From Colwellia psychrerythraea (lineage in GTDB: Bacteria; Pseudomonadota; Gammaproteobacteria; Enterobacterales; Alteromonadaceae): a stretch of 64,000 nucleotides of DNA. Position numbers and translations under genes: made by a program. The stretch is taken from contig NZ_JQEC01000016.1 in assembly GCF_000764185.1 (NCBI RefSeq), forward strand, positions 186,001 to 250,000. Reading direction: 5' to 3'. Of this stretch, positions 27,283 through 36,458 are shown piece after piece; the stretch's first letter is position 1; each line of letters opens with the position of its first letter. A model generated the notes under the pieces. The model made no database searches, was not told the DNA's origin, and worked only from the letters and a program-made list of their open reading frames with translations.

Positions 27283-28677
27283 TTAGATATCTTGGTCTGT
27301 ATCATCTCTAAGGTCATTTGTAGTTACCCCTAATGCTTCAATTACCGCTTCAATATCATCAGTTTGTGCAACTAATGCGTCAATAATTGCTTTAATATTA
27401 GGTTGAGTAATGCCTTCTTGAATTAACATATCAAATGGCATACCTGTTTTAGCTTTAGTATCAATTACCGCTGCAGCAGCCATAGTTGCTTCTAACGCAC
27501 CACGTAATTTATTCGCTAATTCATGTTGCTCTTCAACGACAAGCAAGTCATAAATTGAAGCTCCTTCAATCACTTCACCGTCAATGCGAACATACTTAGC
27601 GTTAAAGCTGTTTTGTACACCTTTAGCATTTAAGAAGATGTCTCTGTGAGTATTATCACTAAAACAAGAATGTTCATCTTCTTGAGAGTTTTCAATCAAG
27701 GCGATGTTAATACGTTCACCGGCTAATTCACCGAAACTTAAACGACCCATGCCTTCAAGAATTTTTGCTAAAGATACATCGCCACCGGCAACAAAGTTTT
27801 TGTAATGTGCTCCAGAAACGGGTTCCCATTGCGCTGTTACTGCTTTTAATTCTTTAATAAGTAATTCAGCTGTAGTTACTAGGTATTGACCACGACGAAC
27901 ACAAATATTATCCGTTGTAGCAACTGTACCTGAAGTACAAGCGTTAACTGTATTTGAATAATCTGTTACTGGACGTTGACCCGCCGAATTATCACGCTCA
28001 CCTGCGCCGGTTAAATCTTTATTTAAATCCTGACCCCATAATAAAAATTCAATCGCGTGGTAACCTGTAGTTACGTTACGGCCATCTTCACCATATTCGA
28101 AAAGATTTTCTAGCGTTGCAGCATTAATGGTTGGGTAAGCTGAAGTGTTAGCAATAATGTTATCTGTAATTGCATTGGCTGGGCTTTCAGGACCAGATAA
28201 ACCATCTACAGGTTCAACATAATCGATGATTGCTTCACCTAGTGGCCACGCATTAATTAAACCTTCAGGGCCTTCACCCGCATCATCTTTACCTAATGTG
28301 CCGTCAGCTTTTAATTCATCGATAGGACCTTGGCGAAAACGGTAAACTTCAGTTTGTCCGTATGGTTCGCGTGAATCTAACCAGGCTTGTTTTGCTAAAG
28401 CAAAATTAGCCGGTGTTGGCGTTGCAACAAATGACTCAAGAACAACTTTAAGGTCAGTAGCACTGATTAGTGCGTCTGAATAAGCTGCATAAGCAATATT
28501 AGCGTTAGTTTTAATAACATCATCACGTGTTACAAAAGTACTTACGCCACTCTTACCAGCAACACCGTCTGCGCCTGCAACACCAGAAGTACCGTCATCG
28601 CCGTCTTCAACACAAGCTGTTAAGCTGAAAGCAACAATTAACGCTGCTGATATTTTTGAAAAAGAACTAAATTTCAT
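27283..28677 (-). CDS. Imelysin-family lipoprotein, first gene of iron operon
   Basis: 464 residues from the ATG at 28677 (AGGG 6-10 nt upstream); the longer frame to 28725 would run through the Fur box and is rejected. Lipoprotein signal MKFSSFSKISAALIVAFSLTAC. A short collagen-like GADGVAGKSGVS stretch follows the Cys. The imelysin domain has the canonical GYHAIEFLLWG (GxHxxE) motif near residue 223. Imelysins (IrpA, IcmP, EfeO-related) are periplasmic or surface iron-related proteins; IcmP was described as an insulin-cleaving metalloprotease. The Fur box just upstream supports iron control. Confidence 0.93.
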   Translation of the reverse strand: MKFSSFSKISAALIVAFSLTACVEDGDDGTSGVAGADGVAGKSGVSTFVTRDDVIKTNANIAYAAYSDALISATDLKVVLESFVATPTPANFALAKQAWLDSREPYGQTEVYRFRQGPIDELKADGTLGKDDAGEGPEGLINAWPLGEAIIDYVEPVDGLSGPESPANAITDNIIANTSAYPTINAATLENLFEYGEDGRNVTTGYHAIEFLLWGQDLNKDLTGAGERDNSAGQRPVTDYSNTVNACTSGTVATTDNICVRRGQYLVTTAELLIKELKAVTAQWEPVSGAHYKNFVAGGDVSLAKILEGMGRLSFGELAGERINIALIENSQEDEHSCFSDNTHRDIFLNAKGVQNSFNAKYVRIDGEVIEGASIYDLLVVEEQHELANKLRGALEATMAAAAVIDTKAKTGMPFDMLIQEGITQPNIKAIIDALVAQTDDIEAVIEALGVTTNDLRDDTDQDI

Positions 28678-29027
28678 GTTCCCTAATCCCCTAAAAGTTA
28701 TAGTACAAATGATAATGGTTCGCATTATAACTATGATTAGTAATTTGTCTACACTTTGTTACATCTTATTTGCACTATTCGACAAACAACTCTACTTTTT
28801 GTGCTACCCATTAAATACCTCTTCGAAGTATTCGATGAAAAAACTCATTTACAGCCTCTGGATATATTTTTTAACTATTTTTTTTGACTCGGTCGGTGTA
28901 CTAGCGCAAAATCGGCAGGTGTTAATAAGACCAGCGGGCTAATTTATTGAGCTGTTTGGTCTAAAGAGTAACTCCGCCAAAGGCGAGTTCTTATAAAAAT
29001 AACGAAAAAATTATTGTTAGGGATATT
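28678..29027. other. Divergent intergenic region, imelysin / S46 peptidase
   Basis: 350 bases. It holds the Fur box (separate entry) near the imelysin side. Near the peptidase side there is an AACTC-GCC / GGC-GAGTT hairpin with one bulged C (28970-28989) in the probable leader of the peptidase mRNA, about 38 nt before its ATG. The rest is featureless. Confidence 0.55.
28711..28729 (-). promoter_or_regulatory. Fur box upstream of the imelysin operon
   Basis: GATAATGGTTCGCATTATA fits the GATAAT-GATAAT-C-ATTATC consensus at most positions (first hexamer fully, third nearly). It lies 33 bp upstream of the imelysin ATG, where Fur would block transcription when iron is sufficient. Confidence 0.72.
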
Positions 29028-31223
29028 ATGAAAAAGCTAAAACAATTACTTACTTTAAAAGTAATGTTGCCGGTACTAGCGCTAAGCAGTACCGCAGTAA
29101 TGGCCGATGAAGGAATGTGGCAACCAAACCAATTACCCACAATCGCCAAAGAATTAACCAAAGCGGGATTAAAATTAAATCCAAATGATTTAACCGAGCT
29201 AACAGGTTTCCCTATGGGCGCCATTGTTAGTCTTGGTGGTTGTACTGCTTCATTCGTATCTGATCAAGGCCTAGTGGCGACTAACCATCACTGTGTTTAC
29301 GGCTCAGTACAATATAATTCAACAGCAGAAAACAACTTATTAAAAAATGGTTTTTTAGCTAAAAAATTCGCTGAAGAATTACCAGCAACACCGGGTAGTC
29401 GCATTTATGTTACCGAAGAAATTACCGAAGTTACTGAACTGGTAAAATCAGGTGTTTCAAGCAAAATGTCAGGTAGTGATCGTTATAAGGCCGTTGATAC
29501 TAATTCAAAAAAATTAGTCGCTGAGTGTGAAAATGATGATAGATACCGCTGTAGTGTCGTTAACTTTCACGGCGGTTTAGAATATTATTTATTCAAACAG
29601 CTTACTATTCGTGATGTGCGTTTAGTACATGCGCCAGCAAGCAGTATTGGTAAATACGGCGGCGATATCGATAACTGGATGTGGCCACGCCACACTGGCG
29701 ATTACGGTTTTTATCGCGCCTATGTTGGCAAAGATGGTCAACCTGCTGATTTCCATGAAGACAATGTGCCATACAAACCTAAACATCACTTAAAAGTAAA
29801 CAAAAGCAGTGTTGATGACGGTGATTACATCATGGTGCTTGGCTATCCAGGCAGAACTAACCGCTACCGCACCGCTTATGAAGTTGAAAATACTTTCTCT
29901 TGGACTTACCCACATGCGAAAGCTTACCGCGAAGAGATTATTGATTTAATTCATACACACTCAGCAGTTGGCAGTGAAGCGCGTATTAAGTACGAAAGCA
30001 CCTTAGCTGGTTTAGCAAATTATGCTAAAAACTATGGTTCTATGATCCACAGCTACAACAAGGGTACTTTTTTACAACGCAAACAAGAACTTGAAACAAA
30101 CCTAACAAAATGGTTAAAGAGCAGTTCAAAGCGTAAAGCACAATACGGTGCAGCGTTATCTGGTTTAGATAAATTAGTTAAACAAGATGATAAACAACAA
30201 GCTCGCGATTTAATTTTAGGTTACATGCGTTACAGCAAAATGTTGTCTACGGCGAAATCACTGCACCGTTTAGCCATAGAAAACACTAAACCAAACATTG
30301 AACGTGAACGTGGTTACCAAGAACGTGATATCGCCCGTTTTGAACAAAGCATGAAATCTGTTGATCGTCGATACGATGAGAAAATTGATAAAGAAATTCT
30401 TGTCGCTATGTTAACGCACTACGTTGCCTTACCTAAAGCTGAGCGTATCAACTCATTTGATAAATTCTTTGGTTTAACCAATACCACAGCTAAAAACTTT
30501 AACGAGAAAAAGTTACGTAAACAATTAAAAAGAATGTACAAAAGCACCAAGCTTAATTCTCAAGAACAGCGTTTAGCGCTAATGACGAAATCAGTAGACG
30601 ATTTTAACAAAAGTAAAGACCCGTTTATTCAATTAGCTGTTACTACGTTTAAAGAGCGTAAAGTTATTGAAGATAAATCAAAAGAGTTAGCGGGTAATAT
30701 CCAAGCTTTCCGCCCTAAGTACATGGCAGCACTTATTGCCTACTTTAACGATAATAACTTACCAGTATATGCCGATGCTAACAGCACTTTGCGTATTACT
30801 TACGGTAACGTTAAAGGATACTCCCCTCAAGATGGTTTAACGGCTACGCCTTATACTACTCTTGAAGGTATTGTTGCTAAAGATACTGGTGTGTCGCCAT
30901 TTGACGCACCACAAAAACAGTTAGATTTAATCAAGAAAAAACAATATGGCGAATATGCTAAACCGGCTATTGGCTCAGTACCGGTTAACTATTTAGGTAC
31001 GCTTGATATTACCGGTGGTAACTCAGGCTCTCCTACGTTAAACGACAAAGCTGAATTTGTTGGTTTAGTATTTGATGGCGTTTATGAAAGTATTATTGGT
31101 GATTGGGATTACGATACTAAGTTAAATCGCTCAATACACGTTGATGTACGTTATATGCTTTGGGTTATGGAGCATGTAGATGGCGCCACTAACTTAATTG
31201 AAGAAATGGATATTGTTGAGTAA
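29028..31223 (+). CDS. S46-family dipeptidyl peptidase (DPP7-like)
   Basis: 731 residues with a signal peptide (cleavage near VMA-D). Serine protease triad: His in ATNHHCVYGS near residue 87, Asp in the DNWMWPRHTGDYGFYR segment near 222-235, Ser in ITGGNSGSP near 665. A long helical insertion (about 280-580) is typical of S46. These enzymes remove dipeptides from the N-terminus of peptides in the periplasm. The residue after FD in GLVFDGVY is Gly, as in DPP7 types with hydrophobic preference, rather than the Arg of DPP11; this is an inference. RBS AGGGATATT. A strong terminator follows. Confidence 0.94.
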   Translation: MKKLKQLLTLKVMLPVLALSSTAVMADEGMWQPNQLPTIAKELTKAGLKLNPNDLTELTGFPMGAIVSLGGCTASFVSDQGLVATNHHCVYGSVQYNSTAENNLLKNGFLAKKFAEELPATPGSRIYVTEEITEVTELVKSGVSSKMSGSDRYKAVDTNSKKLVAECENDDRYRCSVVNFHGGLEYYLFKQLTIRDVRLVHAPASSIGKYGGDIDNWMWPRHTGDYGFYRAYVGKDGQPADFHEDNVPYKPKHHLKVNKSSVDDGDYIMVLGYPGRTNRYRTAYEVENTFSWTYPHAKAYREEIIDLIHTHSAVGSEARIKYESTLAGLANYAKNYGSMIHSYNKGTFLQRKQELETNLTKWLKSSSKRKAQYGAALSGLDKLVKQDDKQQARDLILGYMRYSKMLSTAKSLHRLAIENTKPNIERERGYQERDIARFEQSMKSVDRRYDEKIDKEILVAMLTHYVALPKAERINSFDKFFGLTNTTAKNFNEKKLRKQLKRMYKSTKLNSQEQRLALMTKSVDDFNKSKDPFIQLAVTTFKERKVIEDKSKELAGNIQAFRPKYMAALIAYFNDNNLPVYADANSTLRITYGNVKGYSPQDGLTATPYTTLEGIVAKDTGVSPFDAPQKQLDLIKKKQYGEYAKPAIGSVPVNYLGTLDITGGNSGSPTLNDKAEFVGLVFDGVYESIIGDWDYDTKLNRSIHVDVRYMLWVMEHVDGATNLIEEMDIVE

Positions 31224-31300
31224 ACTTTAACTTAGTAATATTGTAAAATTATCGCAAATGTGCGTCCTGCAATTGCTTAATACCGTACATCCTGTACATA

Positions 31301-31325
31301 AAAATCCGGCCATGTGCCGGATTTT
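31301..31325 (+). terminator. Rho-independent terminator of the S46 peptidase gene
   Basis: AAAATCCGGC (31301-31310) pairs with GCCGGATTTT (31316-31325) around CATGT, followed by more T residues. Confidence 0.9.
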
Positions 31326-31444
31326 TTATTTTATTGAATGCCCATCTTGAAAATTCAACTTCTAGCCCAATCTCAACAATAGCGACAGCAGTTATTCACT
31401 TAATGCTGTCATGGATTAATAAAAGATAAAGGAGGCAACAAGTA

Positions 31445-31909
31445 ATGCATAACGTTTTCATACAGTTTTTGATAAAATTTATACTACTACTTTGTGCTTC
31501 CCTATCCGTACATTCAGCACTGGCATTACCGTTATCTTCGCTATTGGCAACTAACTACTACGCGACCACAGATAGTGTTGTGCTTGTAGAACAGATAAAC
31601 GCTAATACCAAGCTTAACGATTTTATTTCTCCGCAATATAATCAATCAAAACTGCAAAAAAGCCTACTAACATTATTACAACAAGAACATAACTACCGCC
31701 TAGTTATGAGGCTTTATCTTAGGTTAGTAAATGAACTTGATATCGATATTGTGCAAAAAAATGCTCAGATAACTGCGCAGGCGATGATACAGCAAACCTA
31801 TCAAACACAACTCAGTATTCACATAGGTATCCAAGCTAGACATAACGCTTTGTATACCCAAAAACCTAGCTATCAAGCAAGAGAACAACACCAACAAAAT
31901 TTTTCTTAA
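31445..31909 (+). CDS. Exported hypothetical protein, 154 residues
   Basis: Very strong ribosome site (AAAGGAGG, 9 nt before the ATG). N-terminal hydrophobic signal (FIQFLIKFILLLCASLSVHSALA), then a helical, Gln/Asn-rich polar domain (LLQQEHNYRLVMRLYLRLVNEL) and a His/Gln-rich tail. No family recognised. It is followed 69 bp later by a small membrane-protein gene, and together they may form a two-gene unit of unknown function. Confidence 0.78.
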   Translation: MHNVFIQFLIKFILLLCASLSVHSALALPLSSLLATNYYATTDSVVLVEQINANTKLNDFISPQYNQSKLQKSLLTLLQQEHNYRLVMRLYLRLVNELDIDIVQKNAQITAQAMIQQTYQTQLSIHIGIQARHNALYTQKPSYQAREQHQQNFS

Positions 31910-31978
31910 TTTAACTTTACGCTATCACCATATTTTTTGGTAATGGCAGCTGATAACAGTTTATTTTAGGAAAATCCC

Positions 31979-32221
31979 ATGCAAGATTTATTTTATTTAA
32001 TGCTAGCCCCGTGGCTATTTTTTGTTGTTTTGGCTATTGCTGCCTGTTGGTTATTAAAATTGGCTAAAAAACGTAAAGGCATAGCCTTTGCTTTTGGTGT
32101 CTTTGTGCAGATGTTCAGCCCTGACCCTATGGTCGAACAAACCATTAAAATGGTGCAAGTTGATAAACGTGTAGTCAAACAAAAAGCAACACAAACAAAG
32201 GGTAAGAAAATAGAATATTAG
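31979..32221 (+). CDS. Small single-helix membrane protein, 80 residues
   Basis: One N-terminal helix (LFYLMLAPWLFFVVLAIAACWLL), then a basic cytoplasmic tail with many Lys. AGGA precedes the ATG by 8 nt. Its stop codon TAG is the first half of the TAGTTA target site into which MITE copy 2 inserted, so the reading frame was just spared. No family recognised. Confidence 0.72.
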   Translation: MQDLFYLMLAPWLFFVVLAIAACWLLKLAKKRKGIAFAFGVFVQMFSPDPMVEQTIKMVQVDKRVVKQKATQTKGKKIEY

Positions 32222-32450
32222 TTAACCTAAACTCTGGGTAATGAGTACTTGATGTTTAAGTAAAAACAACAGCTTAGATTACTAGCAACTATGTTACGTA
32301 GCGATAGACTCTATCAATGTTTCAATTTATTCGATTATCAAGGCAAAACATTTATGAATAACGGGTTATTTATCGACGTTATAACGCTGAGAATCGGATA
32401 AAGGGGGGGATATTGAGTAAGTGCTGCTTATCCAAAGTTCAGGTTAGTTA
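32219..32450. mobile_element. MITE copy 2, 220 bp, with TAGTTA target duplication
   Basis: The element runs 32225-32444 with inverted ends starting ACCTAAACTCTGG and (other strand) ACCTGAACTTTGGATAA. It is flanked by TAGTTA at 32219-32224 and 32445-32450. It matches copy 1 closely over its first ~50 and last ~125 bases, while a central stretch of about 40 bases differs. No coding capacity seen. Confidence 0.85.
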
Positions 32451-32488
32451 ATGAATATTAAAAATCATTATTTTTTGATTATTAGTGC

Positions 32489-32677
32489 TTATTCATGTTC
32501 ATCTTTCATTGAATGCTTTCGGCTTATGGTAAAACCAATGGCGATCAATAAAGCCGATAAAATAAGGAATATTCCAACACCAACAAAGTTTTGCTTAAGT
32601 AAATTAAACAACACACCTAAAGACATCACGATGGAGGCCCAATAATAGTTGTTTGCTCTGGTAAATATCTTTGCCAT
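32489..32677 (-). CDS. Small two-helix membrane protein, 62 residues
   Basis: Two hydrophobic segments (about residues 12-28 and 32-52) and charged ends (MAKIFTRANNYYW, SRKHSMKDEHE). GGGG lies about 8 nt before the ATG. A plus-strand frame over the same bases is less protein-like. No family recognised; location between MITE copy 2 and the PhyH gene gives no hint of function. Confidence 0.6.
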   Translation of the reverse strand: MAKIFTRANNYYWASIVMSLGVLFNLLKQNFVGVGIFLILSALLIAIGFTISRKHSMKDEHE

Positions 32678-32895
32678 GTTTGCCCCAAGAAAGTAGCTAC
32701 AGTGCGAATGTAGAAATAATAAACCTAACGACTGAATGAAGTAACTATAGACAATTTATGATTAGCCGGCTTTTTTACTGAGTTAATGTTCACTGGTATA
32801 GTATTAATTGACATAGTGCTTACTGACTTATTACTGACGAATTTAGTGCTTGATGAGATATATTGTTTGTTACCTGTGCATTGAATTTAATGCTA

Positions 32896-33657
32896 TTAGT
32901 TTAGTGCTTTTAACTTGATAGTATTAACAAAAGCACTATTATCTTCAATCTCAGCTAAAATATCGTTATTCGGCAAACAATCTTCTCTGACAAACTCAAT
33001 GACACTTGGCTCTGGCGGACAAAAAAGTATGTCTAGCGCCAAACGATCCATACCATACAAACCACGATGGATCATGTTGGCTGAGAATACCAATAAATCA
33101 CCAGCAAACAGTTTTATAACTTTTCCCTGTGCAAGAGACTGATTATTTTTATGACCATCTTGTTCTAAACGCACCTGCAGCTCTTCTGTAGAATCCCAAC
33201 GTTTGTGTGTTCCTGGCACCAATTCAATGCCTGGCTCATCTAATAATGGCAAACGAAGGTGCATAACATCAAAAGATGCTAAAGCCGCCTGTTGTTGCTC
33301 AATTGATAAATGATATTGCGGATCTCGATGCCAATAGTTAGTCTGCTTTTTATTTACTGGATTGAAGAATAACTGAGTATTTAAAAAACACGGCTGTTTA
33401 GGCAGCAGAGCCTTAACAACAGCCATTACTTTTTCAGAGCCAATAAATTGAAATAACCGCTCTCGTTGTTCGCTATTTAAAAATTCGTTACGGGTTAAAT
33501 AAGCCGAGTTAACCGCCTGTTGCTGATAGAACTCAGCATTTTCTTGTTGCCATAAACGGTGAAATTCATTAAGAATTGTGCGTAGTTCGCCTATTTCATT
33601 ATCACTAAGGAAGTTTCGAATAAGCAAATAACCATTTTCTCTATAGCTTTCTATCAT
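32896..33657 (-). CDS. Phytanoyl-CoA dioxygenase (PhyH) family protein
   Basis: 253 residues. Fe(II)/2-oxoglutarate dioxygenase with HxD in NYWHRDPQYH near residue 127, the distal His in SANMIHRGLYG near 195 and the 2-oxoglutarate Arg shortly after (MDRLALDILF). The N-terminal ESYRENGYLLIRNFLS is typical of PhyH. Substrate unknown. Its ATG overlaps the stop of the upstream kinase gene by 1 bp (TAATG), so both are coupled. Confidence 0.9.
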   Translation of the reverse strand: MIESYRENGYLLIRNFLSDNEIGELRTILNEFHRLWQQENAEFYQQQAVNSAYLTRNEFLNSEQRERLFQFIGSEKVMAVVKALLPKQPCFLNTQLFFNPVNKKQTNYWHRDPQYHLSIEQQQAALASFDVMHLRLPLLDEPGIELVPGTHKRWDSTEELQVRLEQDGHKNNQSLAQGKVIKLFAGDLLVFSANMIHRGLYGMDRLALDILFCPPEPSVIEFVREDCLPNNDILAEIEDNSAFVNTIKLKALN

Positions 33658-34163
33658 TAGGGTTCAACATACTGTGCATTAGCCGTTACATTACTGGTTA
33701 ACATTGTTTTAGTACCGGCATAATTTTGATAAAAATTCAGGTGCGCTGCTTTAGAGAAAGTATCATCTCTGCACTCATATTGTGAAATCCACTCTATTAA
33801 CATGGCTAAATTAGCACCTTGTGCGGTTTTTGAGGCATATTTATGAGGCTCCCAAGGTCGATTATTAGCATTACTAATACAGTTATCAACCGATAAGTTC
33901 ATAAATATAATTTCTGTCGATGCAGTCTCAGCAATCAATAATAAATCACTGTAACAGCCTTCAATAACCCAGCTATTGTGCTGCTGCATAAAATGCTCAA
34001 TGGCTTGCGCACTTTCAGTTAAAGGTGTCCTTGTCGGTGGATTAGTCGCTTGCCAGGCTAACAAATCCAGATCTAAATGCGCCAGGTTTTCTGTGCTAGC
34101 TAATTCTTTGGCTAGGGTAGATTTACCACTGGCCGAATTACCAAAAACGAGTATTTTTCTCAA
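33657..34163 (-). CDS. P-loop nucleotide kinase-like protein (AAA/adenylate kinase-like)
   Basis: 168 residues. Walker A is GNSASGKSTLAKEL near residue 8, followed by HLDLDLLAW and the WVIEGCYSDLL segment as in small P-loop kinases related to adenylate or shikimate kinase. The start is TTG at 34163 with AAGGAAA upstream; no ATG precedes the P loop. Phosphoryl acceptor unknown. It is coupled to the PhyH gene, hinting at a joint small-molecule modification. Confidence 0.85.
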   Translation of the reverse strand: MRKILVFGNSASGKSTLAKELASTENLAHLDLDLLAWQATNPPTRTPLTESAQAIEHFMQQHNSWVIEGCYSDLLLIAETASTEIIFMNLSVDNCISNANNRPWEPHKYASKTAQGANLAMLIEWISQYECRDDTFSKAAHLNFYQNYAGTKTMLTSNVTANAQYVEP

Positions 34164-34204
34164 AGTGTTTCCTTAAAAATAGATGAGCATGCCAATAGTT
34201 ATCG

Positions 34205-34969
34205 TTAAATTTTCTCAAACAACATAACAAAGCGATCGGTCTTACGACGTAATTCAGGTACAAAGACTAACTTAGAATGATCATCGTTATCATTTTCCAA
34301 TAATTTTGAAGTTTTAATAAATTTAAAACCACGCTTTTCTAAATCAGCTTTGACAAAGGCGCTATCAATTCTATGCAGTGTTTTAACATCGCGAATACCA
34401 CTATTCTCTGCCGCATCATGATCGATAACTAACAACTTGCCACCTTTTTTAAGTGATTTAAGTACTTGTGGCATTACTTCATCAGCAGTGAAATCCCAAC
34501 CTTTATCTTGAAAAAACATGTCATGAAAACCCAATACCAAGAATGCACTGTCATAAGTGTTTTCACTCAGTTTTAAGTTATCTGCTTCACTAAGCAAGTA
34601 AGTAACATTTTTTAGTCGGTCATTGGCAAGCCTAACATCCAAGGCTTTCTCTGCATATTTAAGGTAAGCTTTGGGTATTTGCAGGGTAACTGCACCTTTA
34701 TCACCCACAACACGGGATAATAATTCAGAGTAGTAGCCGCCGCCAGCTAACAAATCGAGCACCTTGTCACCTTTTTTAACGCCGACAAAATCGATAATTT
34801 GCACAGGTTTTCGGGTAAGATCTTGCTCGATATCTTTATCACTTCTTCCAGATAAATCCAATGTTCCGGCTAAAAGTGGCGTAGCAAAAGCTAATAAACT
34901 TATTGTAGATAGTGCGGCTAACTTAGCAGCTAATTTGGCAGGAAATTTACCTTGAATTGTCTTCATCAT
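34205..34969 (-). CDS. Exported SAM-dependent methyltransferase-like protein
   Basis: 254 residues from the ATG at 34969 (AAGGA about 10 nt upstream; a longer frame to 35047 is not used). It has a signal peptide (KLAALSTISLLAFATPLLAG), unusual for a methyltransferase since SAM is cytosolic. The Rossmann motif KVLDLLAGGGYYSELLSRVVG is near residue 58, and VLKSLKKGGKLLVIDHDA near 175. Similar exported methyltransferase-fold proteins occur widely in gammaproteobacteria; activity is uncertain. Confidence 0.88.
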   Translation of the reverse strand: MMKTIQGKFPAKLAAKLAALSTISLLAFATPLLAGTLDLSGRSDKDIEQDLTRKPVQIIDFVGVKKGDKVLDLLAGGGYYSELLSRVVGDKGAVTLQIPKAYLKYAEKALDVRLANDRLKNVTYLLSEADNLKLSENTYDSAFLVLGFHDMFFQDKGWDFTADEVMPQVLKSLKKGGKLLVIDHDAAENSGIRDVKTLHRIDSAFVKADLEKRGFKFIKTSKLLENDNDDHSKLVFVPELRRKTDRFVMLFEKI

Positions 34970-35161
34970 TATTGTTATATCCTTGGCTGTCGTTAATGAA
35001 TATAGAGCGCAGAGCACATGTTTAGTGATTGCAGCGCCTTGGGTCAAAATGACAGTTTATATCAGAGTTTTTTTTGAGCAATGAGTATCTTGTTTCAAAA
35101 TATGTAACAATTTGGTAAACAATTGATAATTGGTATAACTGATGGATTTGAGTGAAAGCCT

Positions 35162-36445
35162 TTAATGTAAATTAGAGGGGGTAAGTACTTCAATGCAATT
35201 ACGACCATTGTCCTTCGCTTGATACATGGCTTTATCGGCATCATTGATTAATTGATCTAAACTCTTATGTCGCTCAGTTAGCGTGCTAACGCCGATACTT
35301 AAAGTCACGAAAACTTCTTTATCTTCTATTGCTATGCAATGTTGTGCTAATGATTGTTGAATGCGATTAGCTGTTTCAACACCGCCGGCGATATCACAAT
35401 TAGGTAAAACAATGATAAATTCCTCACCTCCATAACGGGCCAAAAAATCAATATCTCGTATCTCTTGGCCACAAATTTTGCAGATATGTATCAACAATTC
35501 ATCGCCAAATAAGTGGCCAAATTCATCATTGACGTTTTTAAATAAATCACAATCAAGTAAAAGTAAGGTCAGTTTATTGTTACTTCGCACTGCCCGAGAG
35601 TATTCCATATTGGCTCGCTCAAACAATGCCCGCCGGTTAGCCACTTTAGTCAATGGGTCCGTATTAGAAAGGTGCTCTAATACATGCGTCCTTTCCTCCA
35701 CTACCTTTTTCATTACTTCCAAAGATACCGTAGTTTCACTTAACTTTTCATTCATAGTATTAAAAGCTTTAACTATGCTATCAAATTCTTGAGAGCGATG
35801 AGAAAGTCGAATTTTTTGAAAGTGACCACTGTGGTTTTGTTTAAATGCTCGTTTTACTTCATCAAGAGACTTGCTCACTATATTTGTGAAGGTAAAGGCG
35901 CCAAATAACAACGCAACAATACTGGCAGCAGAGACAGAAATAATGAATAACGCTTCATGTTTAATCGTATTATGAATATCTTTATGGGCGATGGCCGACA
36001 ATTGCAAAGAATCAGACCGAAGGGCTTCTAACTGTGTCATTAACCTCGCTTTTAAATGATTCTTAATCGCCACACTGGCATTTTTTAATTTGTTTTTGGT
36101 TATTTGTCCAAACAAATGTTTTAGGCTGTCATTTTGGCTTTTGATACTGGTTTGAATGGTTTTCTGTTGCGGTGTTAATGTCGGCGATGACTTGAGTAGG
36201 CTAGTCAGTTTTCGTTGTAAAACTAGCCAATTACCAACACTGTAATGATTGGCATAAATATTATCACTGACAACCAACTGCTTTAAGGTATTTAATTGAT
36301 TATCGAGTTGTTGTGCATAGCTATCTCGACTAAAAGCCAGCTCTACCGTTTGTGAAGACCAAATAACACTGCCTAACAATATAGTAAATAATAAACAACA
36401 ACTTAGCGTAAATAGGTAAATACGTTGTGACAAGCTTCCATTCAT
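35162..36445 (-). CDS. Membrane diguanylate cyclase (HAMP-GGDEF)
   Basis: 427 residues from the ATG at 36445; a GTG two codons earlier is too close to the AGGAAGAG ribosome site. Helix 1 is at about residues 8-28, then a periplasmic helical domain to ~165, helix 2 at ~167-190, a HAMP-like linker and a GGDEF domain from ~255. The active site is GGEEF and an RxxD inhibitory site (RDID) sits exactly five residues before it, so product feedback is expected. It makes c-di-GMP. The gene for a periplasmic binding protein ends 13 bp upstream, suggesting that protein supplies the signal. Confidence 0.92.
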   Translation of the reverse strand: MNGSLSQRIYLFTLSCCLLFTILLGSVIWSSQTVELAFSRDSYAQQLDNQLNTLKQLVVSDNIYANHYSVGNWLVLQRKLTSLLKSSPTLTPQQKTIQTSIKSQNDSLKHLFGQITKNKLKNASVAIKNHLKARLMTQLEALRSDSLQLSAIAHKDIHNTIKHEALFIISVSAASIVALLFGAFTFTNIVSKSLDEVKRAFKQNHSGHFQKIRLSHRSQEFDSIVKAFNTMNEKLSETTVSLEVMKKVVEERTHVLEHLSNTDPLTKVANRRALFERANMEYSRAVRSNNKLTLLLLDCDLFKNVNDEFGHLFGDELLIHICKICGQEIRDIDFLARYGGEEFIIVLPNCDIAGGVETANRIQQSLAQHCIAIEDKEVFVTLSIGVSTLTERHKSLDQLINDADKAMYQAKDNGRNCIEVLTPSNLH

Positions 36446-36458
36446 GACCACTCTTCCT

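Noticed and set aside
28676-28942. 88-codon plus-strand frame between imelysin and the S46 peptidase
   Set aside because: Overlaps the Fur box and imelysin leader; no ribosome site; composition like intergenic DNA.
32451-32645. 64-codon plus-strand frame after MITE copy 2
   Set aside because: Lies opposite a better small membrane-protein frame and starts within the flank of the MITE.
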